A stretch of 64,000 bases of DNA, taken from positions 1-64,000 of the forward strand of contig NZ_JBJURJ010000001.1 of the NCBI RefSeq assembly GCF_046098205.1, written 5' to 3'. The stretch comes from Paenibacillus_AR mesotrionivorans (GTDB taxonomy: Bacteria > Bacillota > Bacilli > Paenibacillales > NBRC-103111). The translations under genes were made by a program, and so were the position numbers. Below, one piece after another: positions 23,812-30,914 of the stretch; the stretch's first letter is position 1, and each line of letters begins with the position of its first letter. The notes beneath the pieces are model-generated. The model worked only from the letters and a program-made list of their open reading frames with translations, was not told the origin of the DNA and did no database searches.

Positions 23812-24468
23812 ATGAAGCAAATTGCGGATAAATGGGCAAAGTTCGCCATCCTCAAGGCCCACAGCGGGGTAGCCAAGCATATTCCCGATACCCGCCGTTA
23901 CTCCAAAGAACATCTGGGGGTAATGCTGGGGCAATACTCCTTTATTGTCGCCAAACCGGTGGTGGGTACGGGCGGCAGCGGGGTGGTGCGGATTTCCCGG
24001 GGGTCCGGCGGCGGATACCGGCTCCAATACGGGGCGACGGTCCGGCAAACGCCGAATCTGGACGGGCTGGAGCGGATTCTGGCGGGCATTCGAGGCAAAC
24101 GGGCGTATATGCTGCAGCAGGGAATCCGGCTTTCGACCATCCAAAGCAAACCCCTGGATTACCGGGTAAAGCTGGTGAAGGAAAACGGAAGCTGGCGCAT
24201 CCGGGCGGTGGTAGCGCGTATTGCCAGACCCGGGCTGTTCGTCACCAATTTATGCCGGGGCGGCACCATGGTAGGCGGCAACCGGGCGCTGCGAATGACC
24301 TTCCCCTCCTTGGCCCGGGACAAATTTGCCACTATGGTGGGCGTAGCCCGCAGCGGCACCGCACTTCTGGAGGCGAAGTATGCCGGTATCGGGGCCTTGG
24401 GCTTTGACTTCGGCATCGACAAAGGCGGCACCGTCTGGATTCTCGAGGTAAACACGCGTCCGCATTAA
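23812..24468 (+). CDS. YheC/YheD-type ATP-grasp protein, short form
   Basis: A 218-residue protein related to the endospore coat-associated YheC/YheD family, which has an ATP-grasp fold. Matching features are DKWAKFAILKAHSGVAKHIP, the ATP-binding FIVAKPVVGTGGSGVVRISR (glycine loop), DYRVKLVKENGSWRIRAVVARI, LCRGGTMVGG and the metal-binding end GALGFDFGIDKGGTVWILEVNTRPH. The protein stops directly after NTRPH, where relatives usually continue for one more helix, so it may be a naturally short form or a truncated one. An excellent AGGAGGTAATCA site precedes the ATG. The 3' flank is an unusual mosaic of three repeat arrays. Confidence 0.8.
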   Translation: MKQIADKWAKFAILKAHSGVAKHIPDTRRYSKEHLGVMLGQYSFIVAKPVVGTGGSGVVRISRGSGGGYRLQYGATVRQTPNLDGLERILAGIRGKRAYMLQQGIRLSTIQSKPLDYRVKLVKENGSWRIRAVVARIARPGLFVTNLCRGGTMVGGNRALRMTFPSLARDKFATMVGVARSGTALLEAKYAGIGALGFDFGIDKGGTVWILEVNTRPH

Positions 24469-24470
24469 AG

Positions 24471-24583
24471 GAACGAAGTCGGACAACTACAAGAAACGAA
24501 ACTGAACAGCTTATGGAACGGGACCGAGCAGCTTTAAGAAGCGGAACTGGATAGCTTAAAGGAACAGAACTGAACATCTTAAA
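24471..24583. repeat. Degenerate ~22-bp tandem array
   Basis: Five to six units begin at 24471, 24493, 24516, 24538, 24562 and 24584 (spacing 22, 23, 22, 24, 22). A typical unit is GAAGCGGAACTGGATAGCTT; constant parts are GAAnnGnAACTGAnnA and GCTTAA. The last unit merges with the left arm of the terminator. It starts two bases after the stop codon of the YheC/D-like gene. Confidence 0.6.
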
Positions 24584-24627
24584 GAACCCCGGACTGCCGC
24601 TTCCCGCGGAGGCTGGGGTTCTCTTTC
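24583..24627 (+). terminator. Terminator after the YheC/D-like gene
   Basis: AGAACCCC and GGGGTTCT enclose an inner GCCGC/GCGG stem, followed by CTTT. The T-run is short but the stem is strong. Confidence 0.6.
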
Positions 24628-24682
24628 GAGTTTTATTCTCTGACATCACCCAATTGGAGCCGGAATTCTTCTTCCACTTTCA

Positions 24683-24799
24683 CGTTCCGGACCCGCGTTC
24701 CGGACTCACCTTACTTTCCCTCGTTATGGACTCACGTTACACTCCCTCGTTACCGACACACATTGCGCTCTCCCGTTATGTAACACGTTACGGACTCAG
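24683..24799. repeat. 26-bp tandem array with 13-bp half units
   Basis: CGTT-nn-GGACTCAC-type units begin at 24696, 24722, 24748 and 24774, exactly 26 bases apart, with 13- and 12-base half-steps at 24683 and 24786. Constant parts are CGTTA/CGTTC, GGACTCAC, TTAC and CTCCC. The right end passes directly into the 50-bp repeat family at 24788. Confidence 0.6.
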
Positions 24800-24970
24800 C
24801 AGCCGCTATTTTCCGTATTTTCGCGTTTGGAGGATTTTCGCGGACTGAGGAGCCGTTATTTAGCCAGAATCAGCTGGAAAACTATCATTTTCATCCATAT
24901 AACGGAACATGGGTCCGTTAGATTGGCAAAATGCCCGTTTTTCTCGAAATAACGCCTCTATAGTCCGTTA
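24788..24970. repeat. 50-bp-phased TAACGGA repeat cluster C
   Basis: Forward units have CGGACT at 24791 and 24841 (50 apart), each followed by AG-AGCCG-TTATT or AGCCGCTATT. Inverted units have GTCCGTTA with CCG at 24915 and 24965 (50 apart). Where the two orientations meet, AACGGAACATGGGTCCGTT forms a perfect-looking dyad. The remaining sequence to 25031 shows nothing. Confidence 0.7.
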
Positions 24971-25031
24971 ACGACTAAGCACTCCAATGAAACGGGTGAC
25001 GGGTAACAACTGGTAATGAAGCTGATGCTCC

Positions 25032-25865
25032 TTATTGCAGGCGCTGTCCGTTCAGCCCTATGGCCGATCCTGCGTCCCCTGCAATTCTATCGTAAATCGC
25101 AACGGTACAAATGGATATAAGAACTAACGCGGCATTTGCGGCGATGGTTCCCGCCCATGTCATGGTCATAGTGCCGAAGAGAGGGGAGGCTGCATTGAAC
25201 ATAGTGTGGAATAAAACACACATGAACACACCGCCTTTGCCAGAGATCCGGTAGATGGCCCCGTAGAAAAACCGGAACGCCATAAGCTGCACAACGAACA
25301 TCCAAAAGTTAATTAGTCCCTCTCCATGATTTGTCCCCGGAATGAAGAAAAGCGGGATATGCCAAAAGCTCCAAATGACCCCGGCGATAAGGCAGGATAC
25401 CACGAAGCCATATTTTTTGTTAAGCCCTGGTAGCAATATGTACGACCATCCCGTTTCCTCCAAACCTCCAATAATCAGATTACCGGGCAGGGACAGGAAA
25501 AACGCATAAAACGGAAGCGCCAATTCAATGCGGCCTGAAACCGCAAGATGAATTCCAAAATAAAGCGCAAGACCTGCTATAACGAACAAATAAGGAAAAA
25601 TTTTGTTTTTGACGTAAAAAACCGTTTTCAGCCAATCCATCAAATTGGTGACTTTGTGATTTCTCTTGAGAATGATAAATGAGGCAATCGCAGGAGACAA
25701 AATGTAGATGGCAAAAGGAATGTTCATTGCGAAATCCTGTATCGAGTAAACCCAATTGTGAACCTTGTAGCCGAATGGCCCAAGCACAATCAACGCACCT
25801 GACACAAGAATGGCAATAGCAAATGTCAGCGCCGTAAATTGTACCATGGTCTTCCTGTCAATCAC
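25032..25865 (-). CDS. CPBP-family intramembrane glutamic protease
   Basis: A 277-residue polytopic membrane protein with about eight hydrophobic segments. The CPBP (CAAX protease and bacteriocin-processing) motifs are present: LIIGGLEETGWSYILLPGL with the paired catalytic glutamates (EExxW/R), FWHIPLFFIPGTNHG with the conserved His, and VLFHTMFNAASPLF. Bacterial members are linked to bacteriocin immunity or maturation and to membrane-protein turnover; the substrate here is unknown. The gene looks more A/T-rich than its neighbours. The GTG at 25865 follows GAGGTGGAG; ATGs at 25880 and 25883 are alternatives. It is isolated between two repeat clusters. Confidence 0.83.
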   Translation of the reverse strand: MIDRKTMVQFTALTFAIAILVSGALIVLGPFGYKVHNWVYSIQDFAMNIPFAIYILSPAIASFIILKRNHKVTNLMDWLKTVFYVKNKIFPYLFVIAGLALYFGIHLAVSGRIELALPFYAFFLSLPGNLIIGGLEETGWSYILLPGLNKKYGFVVSCLIAGVIWSFWHIPLFFIPGTNHGEGLINFWMFVVQLMAFRFFYGAIYRISGKGGVFMCVLFHTMFNAASPLFGTMTMTWAGTIAANAALVLISICTVAIYDRIAGDAGSAIGLNGQRLQ

Positions 25866-25900
25866 GATTCTCCACCTCATCATTTTCCGCGTATAGACGC

Positions 25901-26083
25901 TAACGGAACTGAGCTCCCCTTAGAGGGAAAAAATGGGCCCACTTCCAATCTAACGGAACTGAGTGACTGTTAGCAGAGGATTTGGCGCCATTTATGTGCC
26001 TAGGCACCCGCTAAAAGCTTCTGGGTTCCGTTAGAATCGCAGCAAGTCTCGTTTTATGGTTTAAGAGCCGCTGAGTTCCGTTA
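25901..26083. repeat. 50-bp-phased TAACGGA repeat cluster D (best preserved)
   Basis: Forward units start TAACGGAACTGAG at 25901 and 25951, exactly 50 bases apart. Inverted units end GGGTTCCGTTAG (CCG at 26028) and GAGTTCCGTTAG (CCG at 26078), again exactly 50 bases apart. Secondary blocks CCCTTAG, CTGTTAG, CGCTAAAAG and TTAAGAGCCG occupy equivalent positions. Together they make a foldback arrangement. It fills most of the 416-base gap between the CPBP and helicase genes; the rest holds only the helicase terminator. Confidence 0.75.
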
Positions 26084-26228
26084 GCTTCCCTTGTCATGTC
26101 GGGGACATTACACTTATCTTATCAATTCCGCCACATCATTCCAGTCCAATTCGTGACAACTCTGCAACAACTTCGGTGAAAAGCGGACCTTAGATGGTTT
26201 TCCAACCGACTTAGGGAACAACGCAGCA

Positions 26229-26261
26229 AAAAGACCGGAGGGTCTCCCCTGCCGGTCTCTT
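26229..26261 (-). terminator. Terminator after the DEAD-box helicase gene
   Basis: GAGACCGG and CCGGTCTT arms are followed by TTTTT on the minus strand, 20 bases after the helicase stop codon. Confidence 0.8.
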
Positions 26262-26281
26262 CCGTCTGTGCGCCGCGCCGC

Positions 26282-27973
26282 TTACGGACGGCGTCCCTTC
26301 GGTGCGGGGCGGCGTTCGCCGCCTCTGGCCGGTCCGGCGCTTCTGCCGCCAGACGCCGGCCGCCCGCCTGCGGACGGTTTGCCGCTGCCGTATGGCTTGC
26401 CGCCACGGCTGCCGCCAAACCCGCCGCCGGCGTTGCCGCCTCCGCCTGTGCCGCTGCGGTATGGCTTCGCCTTACCCTCTGCGCTGCCGCGGTAGGGCTT
26501 GCCTTCGCCGGCCCCGGCACTGCTGCCGCCGCGGTACGCCGGCTTGCCTTCGCCGCCGGCACCACCGCGGGCTGGCTTCGCCTCGCTCCACGCGCCGCTG
26601 CGCTCCGGCTTACCGCCGCTCCGGCGGCCGCCTTCCTTCGGCCCGGCGGCCGCATTGCCGCCGCGCCGCGGGGCCCATTCGCCTGCGCTTCGACTGCCGC
26701 CTCCGCCACTGCGCGCGCCTTGGCCGCGACTCGCTGCCGGACGGGCTCCGCCGCCGGAAGCGCTGCGCTTGCGACTGCTATCGCCGCCGCTCCTGCCGCT
26801 TCCGCTCTCCAGCGGATCATAATCCTCATCCATCATCCCCGAACCCTGGATGTTAAACTCCTCCATGCTCCGGCGCTTCAGGGTCATGTGAATGCCCCGT
26901 TCAATCTTCTCCAGCAGACCACGGTCCTTAGCCGCCACCAGCGTAATGGCGGTACCGCTTTGTTTGGCCCGGCCGGTGCGGCCGATACGGTGGATATACC
27001 ATTCCGGGTCCAGGGGAATGTCGTAGTTGAATACGTGGGTAACCCCTTCCACGTCCAGACCCCGGGCGGCTACATCCGTCGCCACCAGATATTGCAGATC
27101 GGCCTTGCGGAAACGCTCCATAACCTGCTCCCGCTTGGACTGGGTCAGGTCGCCGTGCAGCTCGTCCACATTGAAGCCCTTATCCTTCATGGCTTCCGCC
27201 AGCTTGCTGGCACGGAGCTTGGTGCGGCAGAAGATCACCGCCAGGAACGGCTGGTAAACCTCCAGCATGCGGAACAAAGTGGCTTGTTTGGCGCGGTCCG
27301 TAGTTTCCACCACAAATTGGCGGATTTCCTCCAACGTCACCTGCTTGCCTTGAATCCGCACATCCTCCGGCTGCTTCATATAATTCCGGGCCAAGGCCTT
27401 CACCTGGTCCGGCATAGTGGCAGAGAACAGCATGGTTTGTCTGGCGTTGGGAAGACGCCGGATAATGCCTTCCACATCCGTCAGAAAGCCCATGTGGAGC
27501 ATTTGGTCCGCTTCGTCAAGCACCAGCTTGCGTACCCGGCCCAAATCGATGTTGCCCCGGCGCATATGGTCCACCAGACGTCCCGGCGTACACACCACAA
27601 TAGCCGGATTGCCCTTCATCTTGCGGCTTTGGGCTTCCACGTCCTGCCCGCCGTACACGGCGAGAATATGGGCGCCTGCCAGAGGAGCCAGTTTTTTCAG
27701 CTCGGCGGTAATCTGCAGCGCCAGCTCACGGGTAGGGGTGATAATCAGCCCCTGGACATGGGGATACTCCGGGTCAAAACCCTCCAGAAGCGGCAGCGCA
27801 AACGCAAGGGTTTTACCCGTACCGGTCTGGGCCTGGGCAATCAGATCCTTGCCGGTGAGGAGAACCGGAATGGCCGCCTCCTGAATCGGAGTGGGCGTCA
27901 CAATCCCCTCTTCCCGCAGCTTCTTGATATAAGGTTGGGAAATTCCCAATGATGCAAAAGGCATTTCGCTCAT
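26282..27973 (-). CDS. DEAD-box ATP-dependent RNA helicase with Gly/Arg-rich tail
   Basis: A 563-residue RNA helicase. Motifs appear in order: Q-motif (FASLGISQPYIKKL), I AQTGTGKT, Ia PTRELALQ, Ib TPGR, II VLDEADQML, III FSATMP, IV VIFCRT, V ATDVAARGLDVEG and VI HRIGRTGRAKQSG. The catalytic core ends at about residue 375. The last ~175 residues are low-complexity Gly/Ser/Arg/Lys/Ala with RGG-like spacing, a basic RNA-binding tail as in CshA-type cold-shock and degradosome helicases. The tail is very G+C-rich. The ATG at 27973 follows AAAGGAAC and overlaps the upstream stop codon by four bases (ATGA), so it is translationally coupled to the 161-residue gene. Confidence 0.93.
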   Translation of the reverse strand: MSEMPFASLGISQPYIKKLREEGIVTPTPIQEAAIPVLLTGKDLIAQAQTGTGKTLAFALPLLEGFDPEYPHVQGLIITPTRELALQITAELKKLAPLAGAHILAVYGGQDVEAQSRKMKGNPAIVVCTPGRLVDHMRRGNIDLGRVRKLVLDEADQMLHMGFLTDVEGIIRRLPNARQTMLFSATMPDQVKALARNYMKQPEDVRIQGKQVTLEEIRQFVVETTDRAKQATLFRMLEVYQPFLAVIFCRTKLRASKLAEAMKDKGFNVDELHGDLTQSKREQVMERFRKADLQYLVATDVAARGLDVEGVTHVFNYDIPLDPEWYIHRIGRTGRAKQSGTAITLVAAKDRGLLEKIERGIHMTLKRRSMEEFNIQGSGMMDEDYDPLESGSGRSGGDSSRKRSASGGGARPAASRGQGARSGGGGSRSAGEWAPRRGGNAAAGPKEGGRRSGGKPERSGAWSEAKPARGGAGGEGKPAYRGGSSAGAGEGKPYRGSAEGKAKPYRSGTGGGGNAGGGFGGSRGGKPYGSGKPSAGGRPASGGRSAGPARGGERRPAPKGRRP

Positions 27974-28455
27974 GTACACGTTCCTTTTCGATTAATATCG
28001 GTCATAATGTTCTGCAGGTGGGGCATTCCCTCCGGCTGCCAATCGAAGGCCTTGAAGGAAATAAACTGCATGCCCGCATCCGTAAAAAAGAAAGCGATCC
28101 GCCGCACCTGAAGCAGCGCCGTTGCCAGCGTTGCCTGCTTCTGTCCGGTTTCGTCGGTAATCACCGCATGGAACCGGACCACGGCATCGGGATAGGTTAG
28201 CTCCAAACCGATACGCAGATCGGGAACCCCTTTTTGATCCGGAGTATCCATCAGCTGTACGGAAATATCTGTATGGGACATCAAGGCATCACGTTCCGGT
28301 GCCAGCAGTCCCGCCTGGGGCTCCCCAGACTTAACCAGGAACATCATTTCCGTCCGGCCGTTCTGGCTCAGGATTGCCGGAATCAGCCTGTCCTGGGGCA
28401 GCTCATGCCCATTGGGAAAAAATTTATCCAAATACGCCTGTTCGGGATGTGACAT
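27970..28455 (-). CDS. Conserved hypothetical protein coupled to the helicase
   Basis: A 161-residue cytoplasmic protein. Features are HPEQAYLDKFFPNGHELPQD near the N-terminus, a beta-rich middle (GLELTYPDAVVRFHAVITDE) and a C-terminus with AFFFTDAGMQFISFKAFDWQ. No catalytic motif, signal peptide or membrane helix is visible and no family was recognised. The ATG at 28455 follows AGGAGG by six bases. It lies two bases after the 91-residue gene and overlaps the helicase gene, so all three form one operon. Confidence 0.7.
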   Translation of the reverse strand: MSHPEQAYLDKFFPNGHELPQDRLIPAILSQNGRTEMMFLVKSGEPQAGLLAPERDALMSHTDISVQLMDTPDQKGVPDLRIGLELTYPDAVVRFHAVITDETGQKQATLATALLQVRRIAFFFTDAGMQFISFKAFDWQPEGMPHLQNIMTDINRKGTCT

Positions 28456-28457
28456 AT

Positions 28458-28733
28458 TCAACCTCCTGAAGCCGGCAGCGCTTGCTTCGCCGCATCAATC
28501 AGACTGTAATAGGCATCGTCGTCCTCTTCCAGCCAATCCTCCACCTCGAGGATCTGATCCTCGTCTCCGGGCTGGCTCAGAAAGAAAAGACCATAGCTCC
28601 ACTCTTTCCCTTTTTTGCTTTGCAGCACAATTTCATACGGCTCCTTGTGGCCTTCGACTTCAAACGCCACCTTGCCGACATATCCGTCCGCTTCGGTAAA
28701 TTCCATGCGGGCATTCAATACCTTCAACTCCAT
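28458..28733 (-). CDS. Small acidic conserved hypothetical protein
   Basis: A 91-residue acidic protein. It starts MELKVLNARMEFTEADGYVG, continues as alternating strands (KVAFEVEGHKEPYEIVLQSK, EWSYGLFFLSQPGDEDQIL) and ends with a strongly acidic helix EVEDWLEEDDDAYYSLIDAA. No family was recognised. The ATG at 28733 follows AGGGGGAACC; the longer frame to 28826 has no ribosome site. It is the first gene of the three-gene operon with the helicase. Confidence 0.68.
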   Translation of the reverse strand: MELKVLNARMEFTEADGYVGKVAFEVEGHKEPYEIVLQSKKGKEWSYGLFFLSQPGDEDQILEVEDWLEEDDDAYYSLIDAAKQALPASGG

Positions 28734-28881
28734 GAGCGGTTCCCCCTGTAACATCTCTCGTCCTTTACAATACCTTGACCGCATCCAAAAAGCAACAAAG
28801 GCGCCTCCAAAAGCAAAAACCCGCACTGCACAGCATCATGCCGGGCCGCAACGGGATGGAATAACGGAATAGAGATGAGAT

Positions 28882-30111
28882 TTACATAGGTTCAAGCTCT
28901 GCGGGATCCTTTCCTTTTTCCTTCGCCAAAACCAGAGTCAAAAACCCGCACAGACAGAAGAAGCTGGCTGCAAGGATGATGGCTTCAATGGGCAGCACCC
29001 CATTCAATCCTGTCCCCAGCAGAGGTCCAATGGTGCCCCGGATGCCGAACAGCATCAGGTGCAGTCCAAACACAACGCCCTCCTTGCCAGGAGCCAGGCG
29101 GAACACATAAGCCAGACAGCCCAGGTCCCAGGTGGCATCGGCAAAACCCTGCAGTCCGCTGGCCATAAGCACGGCCGGATAGGTCCCGAATATGCCGTAC
29201 AAAAGCGTACACATCACATGGCAGCCGATACAGATGATCATCGCCCGTTTGGGGCCAAACCGGTCAATCACTCTTCCCATAAAGAAATACGCCAGGAGCA
29301 AAAGGGCAAAGTAGCAGATCCGCACAATCCCGATGTCCATATTGGACAGCTCCAGACGCTGCACCTGGATGATGTTATACAGCGGGTTGGCCAGCATATT
29401 GCCAAAGCCCGAAAAGGTGGTGGCAATCAGAAACAGCACCAGCGGGCGGTTATTCCGCAGAACAGTGAACTGGTCCCGGAAGCGGACCCTTTTGCGGGCG
29501 GCAGCCAAGGGGTCAGGCAGACGCTCTTCCTTCACCATGCTGAAAATAACCATTGACACCGATCCGGTTAAGGCTGCGATCAGAAGAGGGTAGAAGCTTC
29601 CAGCACGGTCAATCCAGATGCCCACGGTAAAGGCCAGCGGAATCATCAGGAGCCCCATAGCTACCCGGACATAGCCCATAATCCGCCCGCGGATATCGGC
29701 AGGATAAATCTGCGTCATCAAGGTGGCATATGCCGGCGCCTGGATGCCCTGCAGAAACTGATAGGCCATTGCAATGCCCACAAACACCCATGGTGATGTG
29801 AACAGAGCCGGGATAAATATCAGAAGACGTCCGATGATATTGGGGAAGGTGACAAAATACTTGGCCCTGCGCCGCTCCGCCATGCTGGCCCAGATAGGAG
29901 AAAACAGCAGCCCCACAGCCGGTGCCGCGCTTAAAAGCCCGACCTGAAAGTCCGTTGCCCCTCCACGGATGGCAATAGGGATGTAGAACTGATTGAACAC
30001 CACGTTAAAAAGACTGAAAAGGGCTGCTGCGATAAAATCCCACTGAAAATTGGTTCTGGCCTGCCGGGACATGCGCAAGCCGAGAATCTGTACCGTTGGT
30101 ATAGCCTCCAT
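28882..30111 (-). CDS. Major facilitator superfamily transporter
   Basis: A 409-residue membrane protein with about eleven or twelve hydrophobic segments. Typical MFS features include FNQFYIPIAIRGGATDFQVG at the first loop, IWASMAERRRAKYFVTFPNI for the loop 2-3 motif, and YFFMGRVIDRFGPKRAMIIC for its repeat in the second half. The substrate is unknown, but it faces a divergent MarR-type regulator, a common arrangement for drug or metabolite exporters controlled by the neighbour. The ATG at 30111 follows AGGAGTTGTTTT; the longer frame to 30174 has no site. A promoter (TTTCAA-N16-TATAAT, minus strand) lies at 30208-30235. Confidence 0.87.
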   Translation of the reverse strand: MEAIPTVQILGLRMSRQARTNFQWDFIAAALFSLFNVVFNQFYIPIAIRGGATDFQVGLLSAAPAVGLLFSPIWASMAERRRAKYFVTFPNIIGRLLIFIPALFTSPWVFVGIAMAYQFLQGIQAPAYATLMTQIYPADIRGRIMGYVRVAMGLLMIPLAFTVGIWIDRAGSFYPLLIAALTGSVSMVIFSMVKEERLPDPLAAARKRVRFRDQFTVLRNNRPLVLFLIATTFSGFGNMLANPLYNIIQVQRLELSNMDIGIVRICYFALLLLAYFFMGRVIDRFGPKRAMIICIGCHVMCTLLYGIFGTYPAVLMASGLQGFADATWDLGCLAYVFRLAPGKEGVVFGLHLMLFGIRGTIGPLLGTGLNGVLPIEAIILAASFFCLCGFLTLVLAKEKGKDPAELEPM

Positions 30112-30207
30112 AAAACAACTCCTGGTCGCAAATTCTGTTCGGGACTGGCCTGTTGGCAGTCCATGGTCATCCATAAGAATCTCACAAATGCCGGGATATT
30201 TGCAACC

Positions 30208-30235
30208 ATTATAACCGGGCTTCTTTCCTTTGAAA
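30208..30235 (-). promoter_or_regulatory. Promoter of the MFS gene
   Basis: On the minus strand, TTTCAA (30235-30230) and TATAAT (30213-30208) are 16 bases apart, about 97 bases upstream of the MFS start. Confidence 0.6.
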
Positions 30236-30268
30236 CAAAACCGTCATTTTCCCCGTCCAAACCTGAAT

Positions 30269-30298
30269 TTGACAGCAGCGGCGTTTCCGGCCTATTCT
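30269..30298 (+). promoter_or_regulatory. Promoter of the marR-type gene
   Basis: TTGACA (30269-30274, perfect) and TATTCT (30293-30298) are separated by 18 bases, 40 bases upstream of the MarR-type start codon. Confidence 0.65.
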
Positions 30299-30337
30299 AG
30301 GGGTAATTCAAATTCAGCAAGCCAAAAAGGAGTCATC

Positions 30338-30835
30338 ATGCAGGAGTCGACCTCTTCCTTTGTCCCCATTCAAGAAACGGTGGCCTTCCGGATGTACCGG
30401 ACCTCGCGCCTGATCCGCCATCTTCATTATATAACCTTCCAGCAGAGCGGCTTTGACCTGACGCCGGAGCAGTGGTTTATCCTTAATAAATTGGCAGTCA
30501 AAAGCCCCCAATCCCAAACGGAACTGGGGGACAGTATCATGGACGACCGTCCGAACATGACGCGGATCCTGTTAACCATGGAAAAGAAGAATCTCATCTC
30601 CCGCCGCGCCGACCATACGGACAAGCGCAAAAGCGAGGTGCATCTTAGCGAGGAAGGCCGCCGGCTCCTTGATGCCTGCCTGCCCTCCGCCGTCCATGTT
30701 CGGGACAAGCTGCGCCATTCCATAGAGGAAGAGGACATGCAAGCCTTCTGGCGGGTTATGGATGCGCTGGACCGGAACATGCAGACCCTGTTTGAAGAAG
30801 AGGATAGGACCAACCGGCAGCCAGGCACCGAGTAA
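30338..30835 (+). CDS. MarR-family transcriptional regulator
   Basis: A 165-residue winged-helix regulator. The dimerisation helix (FRMYRTSRLIRHLHYITFQQ), HTH (FDLTPEQWFILNKLAVKSPQ, SQTELGDSIMDDRPNMTRIL) and wing (LISRRADHTDKRKSEVHLSE, with the conserved DxRxxx-type motif) match the family well. The ATG at 30338 follows AAAGGAGTCATC. It is divergent from the MFS gene and probably represses it and itself. No clear operator dyad stands out in the 226-base gap. It ends at a strong terminator. Confidence 0.9.
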   Translation: MQESTSSFVPIQETVAFRMYRTSRLIRHLHYITFQQSGFDLTPEQWFILNKLAVKSPQSQTELGDSIMDDRPNMTRILLTMEKKNLISRRADHTDKRKSEVHLSEEGRRLLDACLPSAVHVRDKLRHSIEEEDMQAFWRVMDALDRNMQTLFEEEDRTNRQPGTE

Positions 30836-30887
30836 TAGAAAAAGAAACCCAAAGCCATCCGAATGACCTGGGTTTCCCGGTATTCAA

Positions 30888-30907
30888 GGGCGCTCGGCGC
30901 CCTTTTT
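30888..30907 (+). terminator. Terminator after the marR-type gene
   Basis: GGGCGC-TCG-GCGCCC is followed by TTTTT. A weaker upstream stem (AAACCCA/TGGGTTT, 30845-30875) may add to it. Confidence 0.88.
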
Positions 30908-30914
30908 AGTTGAG

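Noticed and set aside
25901..26083. CRISPR array
   Set aside because: The repeats are spaced evenly, but they occur in two orientations, have diverged and A/T-rich spacers of only ~26 bases after a ~24-base conserved part, have few copies per site and have no cas genes nearby.
26122..27952. Very long open frames on both strands over the helicase tail
   Set aside because: They arise from the G+C-rich, low-complexity Gly/Arg-coding stretch. They lack ribosome sites and read as Ala/Arg/Pro-rich nonsense, while the minus-strand helicase frame has every motif.
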